NCBI GenBank assembly: GCA_900128395.1
Contig: LT649869.1
Location: 1-12,224, forward strand
Source of the DNA: Stramenopiles sp. TOSAG23-2
Taxonomy: Eukaryota; Sar
DNA: 12,224 nt
Direction of reading: 5' to 3'
Positions 1 through 9,275 of this stretch are shown in pieces (the stretch's first letter is position 1; each line of letters starts with the position of its first letter). The notes beneath the pieces are model-generated. The model was not told the origin of the DNA, made no database searches, and saw nothing but the letters and a program-made list of their open reading frames with translations. The translations under genes were made by a program, and so were the position numbers.

Positions 1-178
1 TTTTGAAGAGTAGGAATTATCATGAGTAAATTAAAAATAAATTATGCGTAAATTATATATAAAATTATTTCTCTTATCATACTCATTTAGTTTTATATCT
101 AAGTTCTCACATGCGATCGTTTGTTTTTTTTTTCACTTTCTCTGTGCTCCCAGTGTTCCTTTTCCATTTCTTTTTTTT
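1..178. other. 3' flank of the threonine synthase gene
   Basis: This stretch lies downstream of the minus-strand threonine synthase stop codon. It is T-rich on the plus strand (A-rich in the transcript) and has several homopolymer T runs at about 121-180. The open frames crossing it on the plus strand run into the antisense of gene 1 and are made of Phe/Ser/Leu from poly-T, so they are shadows. I see no RNA gene or clear polyadenylation hexamer for the minus-strand transcript here. Confidence 0.6.
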
Positions 179-1759
179 TTATTTTTTCAGCAAATTATAT
201 GCAACAATACCAACTACCGCAACAACAGCTCCTAAAGCTATTAATCTATATGTATCTCCAGTTGATGATGATATTTCAGTTTCATATACATTGGAACCTA
301 TTAGACTAGAATTAATGAATTTTTTTACATCATCACTATCATTCTCAATAATCGTTTGTCGCTCTCGTAACTTTTTATTTTTAACAAATACGTCTGGAGT
401 TACCATGGCATCTTTCACTTGTTTTTCTGGTAAGCTATCCAATGCTGTCCTAATTGCATCTGGAAACTTTGCCCAATGCGCACATGCAAGGCATACAATT
501 GGTGTATTTGTCATTGCATATTGACTTGCACTAACACCAATCGATGTATGTGGATCAATTAAATATTGATCACTTTCAAATATATTTTTAATAGCAGTAA
601 AACGTTCTGATTCATCTACCATGACTGCAGATATTTCATCTTTTGCTTTCTTTAAAAATTCAACATTTACCTTCATTTGTTTTGTTTGATCAAATGTTTT
701 CATTAAATCCAATGTTAATTTTGGATTGTTATTGCCAACATGATATAAAAAACGTTCGAAATTACTTGATACGCAAATATCCATCGATGGAGCATTTGTC
801 TTAACAGATTTTTGACGTGTATAATGTCCAGTGCGAAAAAATACTTCTAAAATATCATTTTCATTTGTTGCACATATCAATTCATTGATTGGCAAACCCA
901 TTTGTTTCGCATAGAACCCTGCAAGTATATCACCGAAATTACCAGTTGGTACTGAAAAGGATACTTTCTCACTACTTCGTTTATTATTTTTATCTGCCTC
1001 CCTTACACGGAAATATGCATAGAAGTAATAAACAATTTGTGCTAAAATACGTGCCCAATTAATTGAATTCACCGCACCTAAACGATGTTTCTCTTTAAAC
1101 GTTTTATCCATATTTAATTTCTTAACAATACTTTGAGCATCATCAAATGTACCTTTAATTGCTAGGCAGCGAATGTTTGGATCAATTACAGTGGTCATTT
1201 GAAGTCGTTGTACGTCACTTACAGCGTTATGTGGAAACATGATAAAACATTCAATACCAGCTTTGCCGCGCACACCATGTATTGCACTACTACCGGTATC
1301 ACCAGACGTTGCCCCTAATATTGTTAAACGTGCTTCATCGCCTTCCTTTTCAGATAATATATGTTCAAATAAGTTACCTAAAAATTGCAACGCGACGTCT
1401 TTAAATGCGAATGTTGGACCATGGAATAACTCTAATATATATCGTCCGTCCTTTAATTTTACTACTGGGGTAACTTCCTCACTTCGCCATTTACCATTAT
1501 TATAACTTTTATTCACTACTTTCTTTAAATCTGCTTTTGAAATTTCATCTTCTTTAATGAAGCATCCCATAACTTCAACAGCTAGATCAGCAAAGCTTAA
1601 TTTGCTCCATTCTTCCAATATAAATGGATTCGATTTAATTGTAGGTATTTCCTCTGGAACCAATAAACCACCATCACTTGCTAAACCTTTTAATACTGCA
1701 TCTTTAAATGTTGTTCCTTTATCTGCACCACGTGTACTAACATATTTCACAGATGTCAT
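179..1759 (-). CDS. Threonine synthase with C-terminal hydrophobic tail
   Basis: This 526-residue protein is a PLP-dependent threonine synthase, which converts O-phospho-L-homoserine and water to L-threonine and phosphate, the last step of threonine synthesis. The N-terminus (YVSTRG at 6-11, then SDGGLLVPE at 28-36) is the usual start of the long class II form found in yeast and many bacteria. The PLP-lysine motif HGPTFAFKD puts the Schiff-base lysine at K120. GATSGDTGSSA (149-159) and SVPTGNFGDILAG (269-281) are the substrate and cofactor-phosphate loops. The length is close to yeast Thr4. The frame is unbroken, has no intron, and ends in TAA at 179-181. The odd part is the end: after about residue 500 there is an uncharged stretch, roughly 506-521 (rich in Val, Ala, Ile and Gly), flanked by R505 and a terminal KK. 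It looks like a tail anchor, which is not expected for a soluble enzyme. The start at 1759 matches the family N-terminus and follows an A-rich leader. It is transcribed divergently from the gene at 2426. The enzyme assignment is secure; membrane attachment is inferred. Confidence 0.95.
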   Translation of the reverse strand: MTSVKYVSTRGADKGTTFKDAVLKGLASDGGLLVPEEIPTIKSNPFILEEWSKLSFADLAVEVMGCFIKEDEISKADLKKVVNKSYNNGKWRSEEVTPVVKLKDGRYILELFHGPTFAFKDVALQFLGNLFEHILSEKEGDEARLTILGATSGDTGSSAIHGVRGKAGIECFIMFPHNAVSDVQRLQMTTVIDPNIRCLAIKGTFDDAQSIVKKLNMDKTFKEKHRLGAVNSINWARILAQIVYYFYAYFRVREADKNNKRSSEKVSFSVPTGNFGDILAGFYAKQMGLPINELICATNENDILEVFFRTGHYTRQKSVKTNAPSMDICVSSNFERFLYHVGNNNPKLTLDLMKTFDQTKQMKVNVEFLKKAKDEISAVMVDESERFTAIKNIFESDQYLIDPHTSIGVSASQYAMTNTPIVCLACAHWAKFPDAIRTALDSLPEKQVKDAMVTPDVFVKNKKLRERQTIIENDSDDVKKFINSSLIGSNVYETEISSSTGDTYRLIALGAVVAVVGIVAYNLLKK

Positions 1760-2425
1760 TTTTATTTAATTATTTAATTTATGAGTGTGTGTGTATGTAT
1801 GTATGTGATAAATGTTCTCAACTATGTTTTTGTTCACTTTAGTTGTATTATGTATTTGATATGCAAACAAAGAAAAAAGAATAAAATTCAAAACCGTTAT
1901 TCATGTGTGTATTACACTGATTATATATATATTATATCGAAATATTATTTTTTTTAACCACCTGTGGTCTGTGGTATAATGTTGCTTTCCAGGCTTTCCA
2001 GTTCCAGGCTTTACCTGTAAAATTATTGAAAAAATATTAAAATATCAACTTGCCAGGTTAAGGTATGTACTGTATGTTGGCACTATGATACTATGATGAT
2101 GCTAAAAAATTAAAAAAATATATAATAGGTATTATGTATAGTACTGTAACAGGTAGTGTAGAGAGGATAACAAGTAGCTACATACTGTATGTTAAATCCT
2201 AATAATCGGCTAATCGGGTCCATTATTATCCATAAAAAACCAATAATATAAAAGTGGATATTGAACCAGGTATATATGCACATATGTTGTTGTATGCGGT
2301 ATGCATCAGTAAATCAGATATATATGATGTTTTATATTTATGAATAATAATAATAACAAATACAATAGATAGAATTGGTATATATATAGTAGACACCATC
2401 TACGAATTTTTTTTTAGTAATAATA
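1760..2425. promoter_or_regulatory. Divergent intergenic promoter region
   Basis: This gap separates two divergent start codons, so it must hold the promoters and 5' UTRs of both genes. Visible features: a GT/GTAT microsatellite at about 1783-1808; a near palindrome ACCAC-CT-GTGGT at 1957-1968 containing an E-box-like CACCTG, followed by another GTGGT at 1971-1975; and an 11-bp direct repeat TTCCAGGCTTT at 1987-1997 and 2002-2012. Several AT-rich TATA-like stretches occur, for example at 1921-1936 and 2379-2388. There is no coding region or recognisable RNA gene. Which motif serves which gene cannot be told from one sequence. Confidence 0.55.
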
Positions 2426-5400
2426 ATGCCTGCTTCTTCTTCTAAAAAAAAAGTAAAGAATGAAGATACAAAAAAAATAAATAATGGCAATAATAATAAC
2501 AACAACAATAACAACGCCTGGTTTTTCAAGACACGTCTGGTTGTAATCATTACTATTATTGTCGTAGCAACATATAATACACATAGAAAGTATGATAAGA
2601 TAAATGGTGAAATTGACAAATTAACAAAAAATATAAACCATATAAAAAGTCAAATTGATAGTCCACAGTCCTCCTCACTACTGGAGCATACAAAGCAACT
2701 TCATACATCAATACCTTTAACAATATCACACTTTCAAAAAATAGGTACGGATACATTGATTAAACTTGGACAAGTATTCGCATATAAAAAAGTCGCTGAA
2801 TCATTATTAGCTGATCATATTCATGGTGTACCATGGAATAACGATAAGGATGATGATGAGGAGGATGGAAACGAATTGGAAAAAAAATATATTACTGGTG
2901 CAGGTGTTGATATGCTATCGTTGGCAATATCACAAAATGAAATTGATAATTCTACAGTAACGACGGAAAATATCTATCACGGTAGCAAGAAATTAAATGA
3001 ACTTGGTGCTGTTTTATTCCAAAGTGCAATTCCTCACCATTTATGTGATGAAGTGGCAGAATATGCGCATGAAAAAACGGTAGATGCACCTGAAAGTAGC
3101 TTTGGCCAAATCATGGAAGCTGACTTGCGTAAAGATTTGCCGTTGTCTTTAAATACAAAAACAATGCCTATTTTAAGACATGTTTTGAAACTTTCACGTG
3201 AAATTTTGGAAGACAAGTGTGGAAAAGATCCTTTATTGGTTGAATTATCGTCGTTGATTAGTTACCCAGGCGCAAATGCGCAGAATATACACCCTGATTT
3301 TTGGGTAGATGAAGCAACCAATCACTATGATGCAAATATTGTATCTGTATTTTGTTATTTAGTTGATGTTGATGAAAATATGGCTGCATTGGATTTACTT
3401 CCAGGGACTCAAAAATTACACTTCCATTTAAACGAGGAAGCTGATGATGTAACAAAAACAGCAACCGCTGTTAGATTAGCAGTGCCAAAAGGATCATTCG
3501 TTTTAATGGATTCGCGAACCTTTCATCGTGGGACAGACAATACGACTCCCCGTTCAAGACCTGTCTTTTATTTTTCCGTCATGGAACGCTTAAAACCAAT
3601 ACCTGAAGGACCTACTTATAGCATACGAAGTGATATTGCCGAAAAAAATTTTACTATTTCTACACTTCTAGATTACATCGATGCGGAACTGAGCGCGGAG
3701 AGACTCAAAGAAAAAGAAGAAAGAGAGAATTTCTATGCACCAGATAGTGCTTTGATGATAACAGCACCTAATAAAACGAAAGGTGGTGAAAAGGACAATA
3801 GTACAAACGAATTATTATCCCCATATTGGTCTCAATACCTTGAAACATCATTAAGTTCATCCTATTTTAATTTTAAACAAGATACTGTGACTGAATTAAA
3901 TACGAATAATTTTGAATTTGAAATAAATAGATCGAAATATACATTTGCATGTTTCTTTGACCCGCGTAGCGCTGCATTTCGTATTTTAAAAGATCAATAT
4001 AGAAAAGCAGCGAAAATGGCAATGAAGGACACTGATCGTTATGGCCATGTAAGATTTGTTGCAATCGATGCTTCACGACATTCATATTTAACTGAGAATG
4101 TGGCACCCATGTTAGTCGCATCAGAGCAACAAAAAGATCGTCAAGAGTTTGATTTATATCAATTCGGTCGCTCTAATTATTTTCCACTTATATTTATCAT
4201 GTTTCGCGATGGTGAATTCCTTAAAGAATATACGGGTGTGGTCAAGGAAGAAGATATGCTTGACTTTGTATATAAACAGTCACAACCAGATGTTGTAAAA
4301 GTATTAGATATTGACCAAGAACATCTTCGTACATTTTTCGAGCATGAAAGAGTTGCTTTCCTACGATGCGGCTCTGCGTTTAACGCTACATTAGCTGGCG
4401 AGGAGGAAGATGATATTGATATGGATGAAACAGAGGAAACATCTAGTACTATTTATGATCAAGAAAGAATTCCGAATAGTAATTTAAAATTTGAATGGAA
4501 TGTACCATTGGTCACTGCCTATTATAAAGTGGCAAAGGAGTTAAAAGGATCCATTACATTCGCATCCCTCGATGTAGATTCATCAGATAATAGTGATCTT
4601 ATTCAGGAATATTGCAAAAAAACAAAAGAAAATGTAACAAAGAACAATGATGTTATAGTCGTATATTCATATGGCAAATATATGTTATCCTTTCATGATA
4701 CGGAACTAAATATTATTAACTTTGCTAGTTTAGAACGGACTATACATTATTGGGTTGAATCCATTGCCCATAGTGTATTGGTAAACGAGTTGACACCAGA
4801 CAATAGCCATACATTTTTGGATCGAATGGAACCCTTGATGATGTTATTGGTACATAAAGAAGAGGAAAGAGTTAATGGCATTGTCAAAAACAACATGATA
4901 CAAGTTGCGAAGCGACTAGGATACGCAAACATTCAATTGGCATGGGCGGATGGGAAGGAATTTGGCAACCAATTTAATATTCCGCCAACCAAAAAAAGTT
5001 TACCGCGAATTGTTTTAGTTAGTAATGTGGAACACGATGGTGATGATGAAGATTTCCATACTCGATTACTTCCAAAACATCTGAAATTAAGCAAGAAAAA
5101 TATATATAGATATTTACAAGATGGAGACATTATGAAGAAGTACAATGAATCTTGTACTAAGATTCTTGCAAAATTTTTAAAGGATTACGATATTTACAAT
5201 TCAACGAAACATGAAAACGATGATGATGATGATGATGAAAATATAGCTGCAACTGATACAAACAACACCAATACAAATAATAGTGCAACAAAAAATAAAA
5301 GCGGTTGGTTCTCTCTGGTTGCAGAGAGCAACGAAAAGGCTACTATCAGTAGCAGTGATGATGATGATAAAAAAAATCTAGTTGTAAATGATACAAACAC

Positions 5401-6817
5401 CGATAAAGCAATTGCTGAACCGACAAAAATAGAACCTAATCCAGGTGAAATCCTTAGCAATATATCAGGTAGGTTGGATAAATTAGGAGAATTATATGAA
5501 TATAGATTATTGCAGACTGCACCTGAAGAGGACCGGGAGTTTGTGAAATCAGAAATTGACGCCCTTACACTATATATAGAGGCTAACTTTCCACTCTTGA
5601 AGGTATTGGCAAAGAGCCCAGAGGAATTAGAAGTAACATTAAAAGATTCATTGAAAACGGAGGATTTGAAAAGTAAAATAGTACAAATGAGTACGATGGA
5701 TGAAGCGATACAAAAGTATTCGACGAAAAGTTTGAAAAAGCTGGATCAGTTTTTAGAAACAAAAACTGAAGAGATGATTAAAAGTTTAGAGGCGAAATTG
5801 GATAGAAAGCAAATCGCAATCGACGCTACCGGAAAAGAAGAAGGAGAAAAAGAAGAAGAAACATCTTTGATAAATAATATGAAAGATTTCCCAAATTATA
5901 TTCCAATTGATAGAATACATTGGACAAACTTGTCTGTTGAAACTTTCTTCTATGAATATGCAAGAAAGAAAAAACCTATTGTCATTGAAGGGCTGCCAAT
6001 TTCAAAAGTCCCGTGGACATTAAAACATATAAAAGATGTGTGTGGAAAATTAGAAGTTGAAGTAAATATGCGAGATCCAAATACGACTAATTGGGGTGGA
6101 TTGGTATATGGCGATACGTTGAATTTAGCTGATTTTATTGACACGCATGCCACCGATCCGGTGCGTAAAAAATATTATTTGCATGATTGGTCTTTGCCAG
6201 GTTATTGCCCAGACATCATGGGTAAACCTCCGTATGATGAATATATTATGCCAAAATATTTCTCTGGGGATTACTTTCAACGTGTATTTCCAAACGGTTA
6301 TCAACATAGCTGGCCAAGTTTATTTATAGGTGCAAAAGGGACGCAAAGTGACTTACATGTAGATTCCGGAGGCACCAACTTTTGGTTGTATTTACTAAGT
6401 GGTAAGAAAGAATGGAGATTCTTTCCCAGGGAAGATCAAATCAATTTATATAAGCGTACATATTCCGCTAAATTTGAGCCAGACATTTTCAACCCTGATT
6501 TTAAAAAATATCCATTGTTATCAAAGTCAAATATGTACCACACCATACAAAATCCTGGCGATTTAGTGTTCATCCCGGGTAGTTGCCCACATGCTGTTAG
6601 AAATTTGGATAATATTCATGGAATTAGTATGAATTATGTCGATGCATCTAATTTTTATTTGCATTTATATGTCTTGTTACAAGATCGGAAATTCCGTGAG
6701 TTTGAGCTATTTACCAATAGCAATTTCAAACAAGGTTTAAGTTCACAAATGGAAAATTTACCATTTGGTGCATTTAAATCAATGGATTGGAATTTGGTAG
6801 AGATGGATTTGTTTTGA
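2426..6817 (+). CDS. Membrane-anchored PhyH-thioredoxin-JmjC double oxygenase
   Basis: This 1463-residue single-exon protein appears to carry two 2OG-Fe(II) oxygenases. A Lys-rich N-terminus and a poly-Asn run (22-30) precede a hydrophobic segment at about 37-50, which suggests a type II signal anchor with the rest in the ER or Golgi lumen. At least ten N-glycosylation sequons lie after it, for example N175, N408, N653 and N736. A PhyH-like domain spans about 185-387: HPD gives H289 and D291, and FHRGTDNT gives H367 followed by R376/R378. PDI-like thioredoxin folds follow. In the first (about 500-620), FFDPRSAAF at 510-518 sits where PDI has its WCxxC active site, and F586-P587 fits the cis-proline, so it looks redox-dead. 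Two more folds, b/b'-like, occupy about 622-780 and 785-925. Acidic low-complexity sequence and a helical region (about 1008-1130) lead to a JmjC domain (1158-1412) with H1311, D1313, K1327/K1328 and H1389 in GDLVFIPGSCPHA. The start has A at -3. The substrate is unknown. By analogy with prolyl hydroxylases that pair with PDI, hydroxylation of secretory proteins is a reasonable guess. Confidence 0.85.
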   Translation: MPASSSKKKVKNEDTKKINNGNNNNNNNNNAWFFKTRLVVIITIIVVATYNTHRKYDKINGEIDKLTKNINHIKSQIDSPQSSSLLEHTKQLHTSIPLTISHFQKIGTDTLIKLGQVFAYKKVAESLLADHIHGVPWNNDKDDDEEDGNELEKKYITGAGVDMLSLAISQNEIDNSTVTTENIYHGSKKLNELGAVLFQSAIPHHLCDEVAEYAHEKTVDAPESSFGQIMEADLRKDLPLSLNTKTMPILRHVLKLSREILEDKCGKDPLLVELSSLISYPGANAQNIHPDFWVDEATNHYDANIVSVFCYLVDVDENMAALDLLPGTQKLHFHLNEEADDVTKTATAVRLAVPKGSFVLMDSRTFHRGTDNTTPRSRPVFYFSVMERLKPIPEGPTYSIRSDIAEKNFTISTLLDYIDAELSAERLKEKEERENFYAPDSALMITAPNKTKGGEKDNSTNELLSPYWSQYLETSLSSSYFNFKQDTVTELNTNNFEFEINRSKYTFACFFDPRSAAFRILKDQYRKAAKMAMKDTDRYGHVRFVAIDASRHSYLTENVAPMLVASEQQKDRQEFDLYQFGRSNYFPLIFIMFRDGEFLKEYTGVVKEEDMLDFVYKQSQPDVVKVLDIDQEHLRTFFEHERVAFLRCGSAFNATLAGEEEDDIDMDETEETSSTIYDQERIPNSNLKFEWNVPLVTAYYKVAKELKGSITFASLDVDSSDNSDLIQEYCKKTKENVTKNNDVIVVYSYGKYMLSFHDTELNIINFASLERTIHYWVESIAHSVLVNELTPDNSHTFLDRMEPLMMLLVHKEEERVNGIVKNNMIQVAKRLGYANIQLAWADGKEFGNQFNIPPTKKSLPRIVLVSNVEHDGDDEDFHTRLLPKHLKLSKKNIYRYLQDGDIMKKYNESCTKILAKFLKDYDIYNSTKHENDDDDDDENIAATDTNNTNTNNSATKNKSGWFSLVAESNEKATISSSDDDDKKNLVVNDTNTDKAIAEPTKIEPNPGEILSNISGRLDKLGELYEYRLLQTAPEEDREFVKSEIDALTLYIEANFPLLKVLAKSPEELEVTLKDSLKTEDLKSKIVQMSTMDEAIQKYSTKSLKKLDQFLETKTEEMIKSLEAKLDRKQIAIDATGKEEGEKEEETSLINNMKDFPNYIPIDRIHWTNLSVETFFYEYARKKKPIVIEGLPISKVPWTLKHIKDVCGKLEVEVNMRDPNTTNWGGLVYGDTLNLADFIDTHATDPVRKKYYLHDWSLPGYCPDIMGKPPYDEYIMPKYFSGDYFQRVFPNGYQHSWPSLFIGAKGTQSDLHVDSGGTNFWLYLLSGKKEWRFFPREDQINLYKRTYSAKFEPDIFNPDFKKYPLLSKSNMYHTIQNPGDLVFIPGSCPHAVRNLDNIHGISMNYVDASNFYLHLYVLLQDRKFREFELFTNSNFKQGLSSQMENLPFGAFKSMDWNLVEMDLF
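2489..2515 (+). repeat. Poly-Asn codon repeat (AAT/AAC)9
   Basis: Nine asparagine codons, a mix of AAT and AAC, encode residues 22-30 just before the membrane anchor of the large oxygenase protein. Such runs expand by replication slippage and are typical of AT-rich protist proteomes. No function is implied. Confidence 0.9.
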
Positions 6818-7025
6818 GAAGAGGAGAGAGAAAGTGTGCAGGTTCAGGAGTGTGTGGAAATAGTAATTGTGTCATGAGAGTATTTATGTGTGAATGTAAA
6901 TGAAGGATTGGAATTTGGTAGAGATGGATTTGTTTTGAGAAGAGGAGAGAGAAAGTGTGCAGGTTCAGGAGTGTGTGGAAATAGTAATTGTGTCATGAGA
7001 GTATTTATGTGTGAATGTAAATGAA
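6784..7025 (+). repeat. Perfect 121-bp tandem duplication over a stop codon
   Basis: Positions 6784-6904 and 6905-7025 are identical over 121 bp and directly adjacent. The unit begins with the last 34 nt of the PhyH-JmjC gene, including its TGA stop, and continues into 87 nt of 3' UTR. The first copy completes the real reading frame; the second lies wholly in the 3' UTR. Identity without a single difference in noncoding DNA means either a very recent duplication or an assembly join in which an overlap was kept twice. Confidence 0.97.
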
Positions 7026-7528
7026 AGTGTGACTACTATATATCCCAAATCGCCAAATTGTTTTACGATAATTAAAAAAAGTGAAAAGTGATAAAATTTT
7101 ATAGTGTGCAACTGTGTAATTTCTTCCGTGAAAAAGTGTTTTTTATCGCCTAAAGGGTTTTTGCCAAGGTAAAACCCAAGTACCTATCAAAAATTATATA
7201 CTATATAGTACAAATCGAAATATGAGTGCTTTTAGCGCAGCAGGCACACATCATTAGAGCATCCGCTCTTCATCCCTCCAGCACTACAGCCTATACTATT
7301 ACTTTCTTACATTTTCTTGTGTGAAGAGAAGAAAATTAAAATATCGTGTTAGTGTGCTGCTCGTCTGATGTAGATTGTGATCCCAGTGATTGAAAGTGCA
7401 TAGAATTATTAATGTAATTAATAGATACAACATAAATAGAATCTTTTCACATCACACAATATATATATCATATCAATCTATATATATATATATATATATA
7501 TAGAATATATCATATCAATCTATATATA
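7026..7528. promoter_or_regulatory. Intergenic region: 3' end of gene 2 and promoter/leader of gene 3
   Basis: About 500 bp without a gene between two plus-strand genes. It contains a 7-bp inverted repeat GGGTTTT (7155-7161) with AAAACCC (7171-7177), a short AGAGC/GCTCT inverted repeat near 7255-7269, and a slightly GC-richer patch at about 7230-7290. Towards the start codon it becomes almost pure AT, with a 24-bp direct repeat and a (TA)12 run. It must include the terminator of the upstream gene and the promoter of the downstream gene. I see no tRNA or other RNA gene here; the TTCGA-type T-loop sequence is absent. Confidence 0.5.
7463..7528 (+). repeat. 24-bp direct repeat flanking (TA)12, abutting the start codon
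   Basis: The same 24 bp occur at 7463-7486 and 7505-7528, with a (TA)12 microsatellite from 7479 to 7502 overlapping the end of the first copy. The second copy ends exactly at the base before the ATG at 7529. This is probably slippage in the 5' UTR. Length variation here would change the leader of the AlkB-MBD-chromo mRNA. Confidence 0.9.
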
Positions 7529-9241
7529 ATGAGTCGTCGTTCAAATCGGGTTACTACCACAGCAGATCCTGCCGATGATGTGAAACTTTTGTCTTCCATA
7601 AACCATTTCAAAAAGGTTTGGCGGAATAATTTAAGAAGATTGTTTCCAAAACTGCAAGTGAAGCGCGTTGTATCTCCACTATCCGAAACACAAACCTCAT
7701 CTTCATCTGCAACAGGATTGCCTGATAATAGTAATAGTTACATTCCCGGTGTCATTCTTGTAGAAGAGTTTTTAAACTTGGACGAGGTGAAAGCGCTTCG
7801 TGCGATATTCGATGCACACCGTAGTTGGTTGAGTTACAGCTATGGCACTTCCCAAAGTAATCGTAATTTAAACTCTTCTTTATTGCGTCTTGATTTTGGT
7901 CCAGAGGATATGAGACCAGAAGGTGTCGTGGGTGAAAACGATACAAAAACATGGAGAGTCGGGAAATTGCGCCAATATATTTTGGACCTAGTCGTAGAAA
8001 GATTTAAACTAGCATATGAAATACAAAGGTACTATGGATGTAGTAATTGTGAGCGTGATCAGAATGGCTGTGAATCATGTCGCAAGGCAGCTCAAGCAAA
8101 GTTCCAAAACAAAGTGGAATTACCAATAGCAGCAAGGGGAGCAATTCCATTTTGGGAAGACGGAAGGGAAACACCAAACATGTTGCAATTGACGCAAATT
8201 CAACCCTGGTAAGTATTAAATTCTATCCCCACCTAAACCTGATACAATGGACACCCTGTCTAACACATCACTCATTCGTACGCTACGCTCCACAGGGAAA
8301 CCTTGGGAACACATTGGGATTCGCGGAATAAATGGTTAGAAGGTATACTATCTATTGGATTCGGCAATGAAGCTGGTAAAGATGATCCAAGAGGGGATAC
8401 GTGGAATCTAATATTAGAGAAGGGGACAAAAGGGTACGATAAGCATTTTGAAACAATAATTAAATGCAACCCTGGCACCGCGTATATAATCTTTGGCAAT
8501 GCGCAAGGGCGCACAGAAAAATGCAACGAAGACAAAGTAATGCATGAAGCTTGTCAATGTTGCTGGCGTCACGGCATTAATTCTGACCTTTCAGATAAAT
8601 CTGTGCGCTTAAGTATGACTCTTAGGACGTATGACATCAATTGGGGGACTGTAGAAGTTACGCGCAAAACATCTTCGTCATCGCAGCGCAGTTATCGGAT
8701 AGTCGATGTTCGTGGGAAAAAGAGAAAACGCGGTGTGTCAGTTTTGAATTTTATTTCGAATATTTTTGGTGCAAAGGAATATGTTGGAATTGAATATCAT
8801 TATCAAGGTGACATTATAACAGGTAAAATGAATACAAATGGTTTAATGGTTGTTGGTGACAATGGTGCACTGATGAAATCTGCAGACTGGGAAGTAAACG
8901 TTGCAAAATCTAAAGCAAAATATTTTAATAAATATGCATATATTGTAAGTGTAGATGGGAAAGCTCTAAGTGAGAAGTATAATGTCTTGGGTTTAAAAAA
9001 AGGATCTTTTCGAGTTAATAAATGTGATTTTGGAAAGGATGTAGATACAAATAATACAAAAGAAGACGGAATTGATAATAATGGTGCAAGTAGTAGTAGT
9101 GGTAGTAGTAGTAGTGGTAGCAGCAGCAGTACTAATAGTAAGGTCAAAGACAGTAAAACGATGGATCAAAATAACGTTATGGACAACACAGATAACTCTG
9201 GAAGTGGTAATTCAAATCGTGCTGTAACAATGACAAACAAT

Positions 9242-9275
<34 letters not shown>

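Noticed and set aside
5194-5460. Minus-strand frame rich in Ser, Leu and Phe
   Set aside because: It is the antisense of the acidic and Asn/Thr-rich linker of the large oxygenase gene. The composition is explained by complementing GAT and AAT repeats.
7230-7300. Possible tRNA in the GC-richer patch with AGAGC/GCTCT
   Set aside because: There is no T-loop consensus, no acceptor stem and no cloverleaf that can be drawn.
8803-9147. Minus-strand 114-residue frame with a Leu-rich, membrane-like start
   Set aside because: It is antisense to the serine codon repeat and flanking coding DNA of the AlkB-chromo gene; poly-Leu comes from complementing AGT/AGC repeats.
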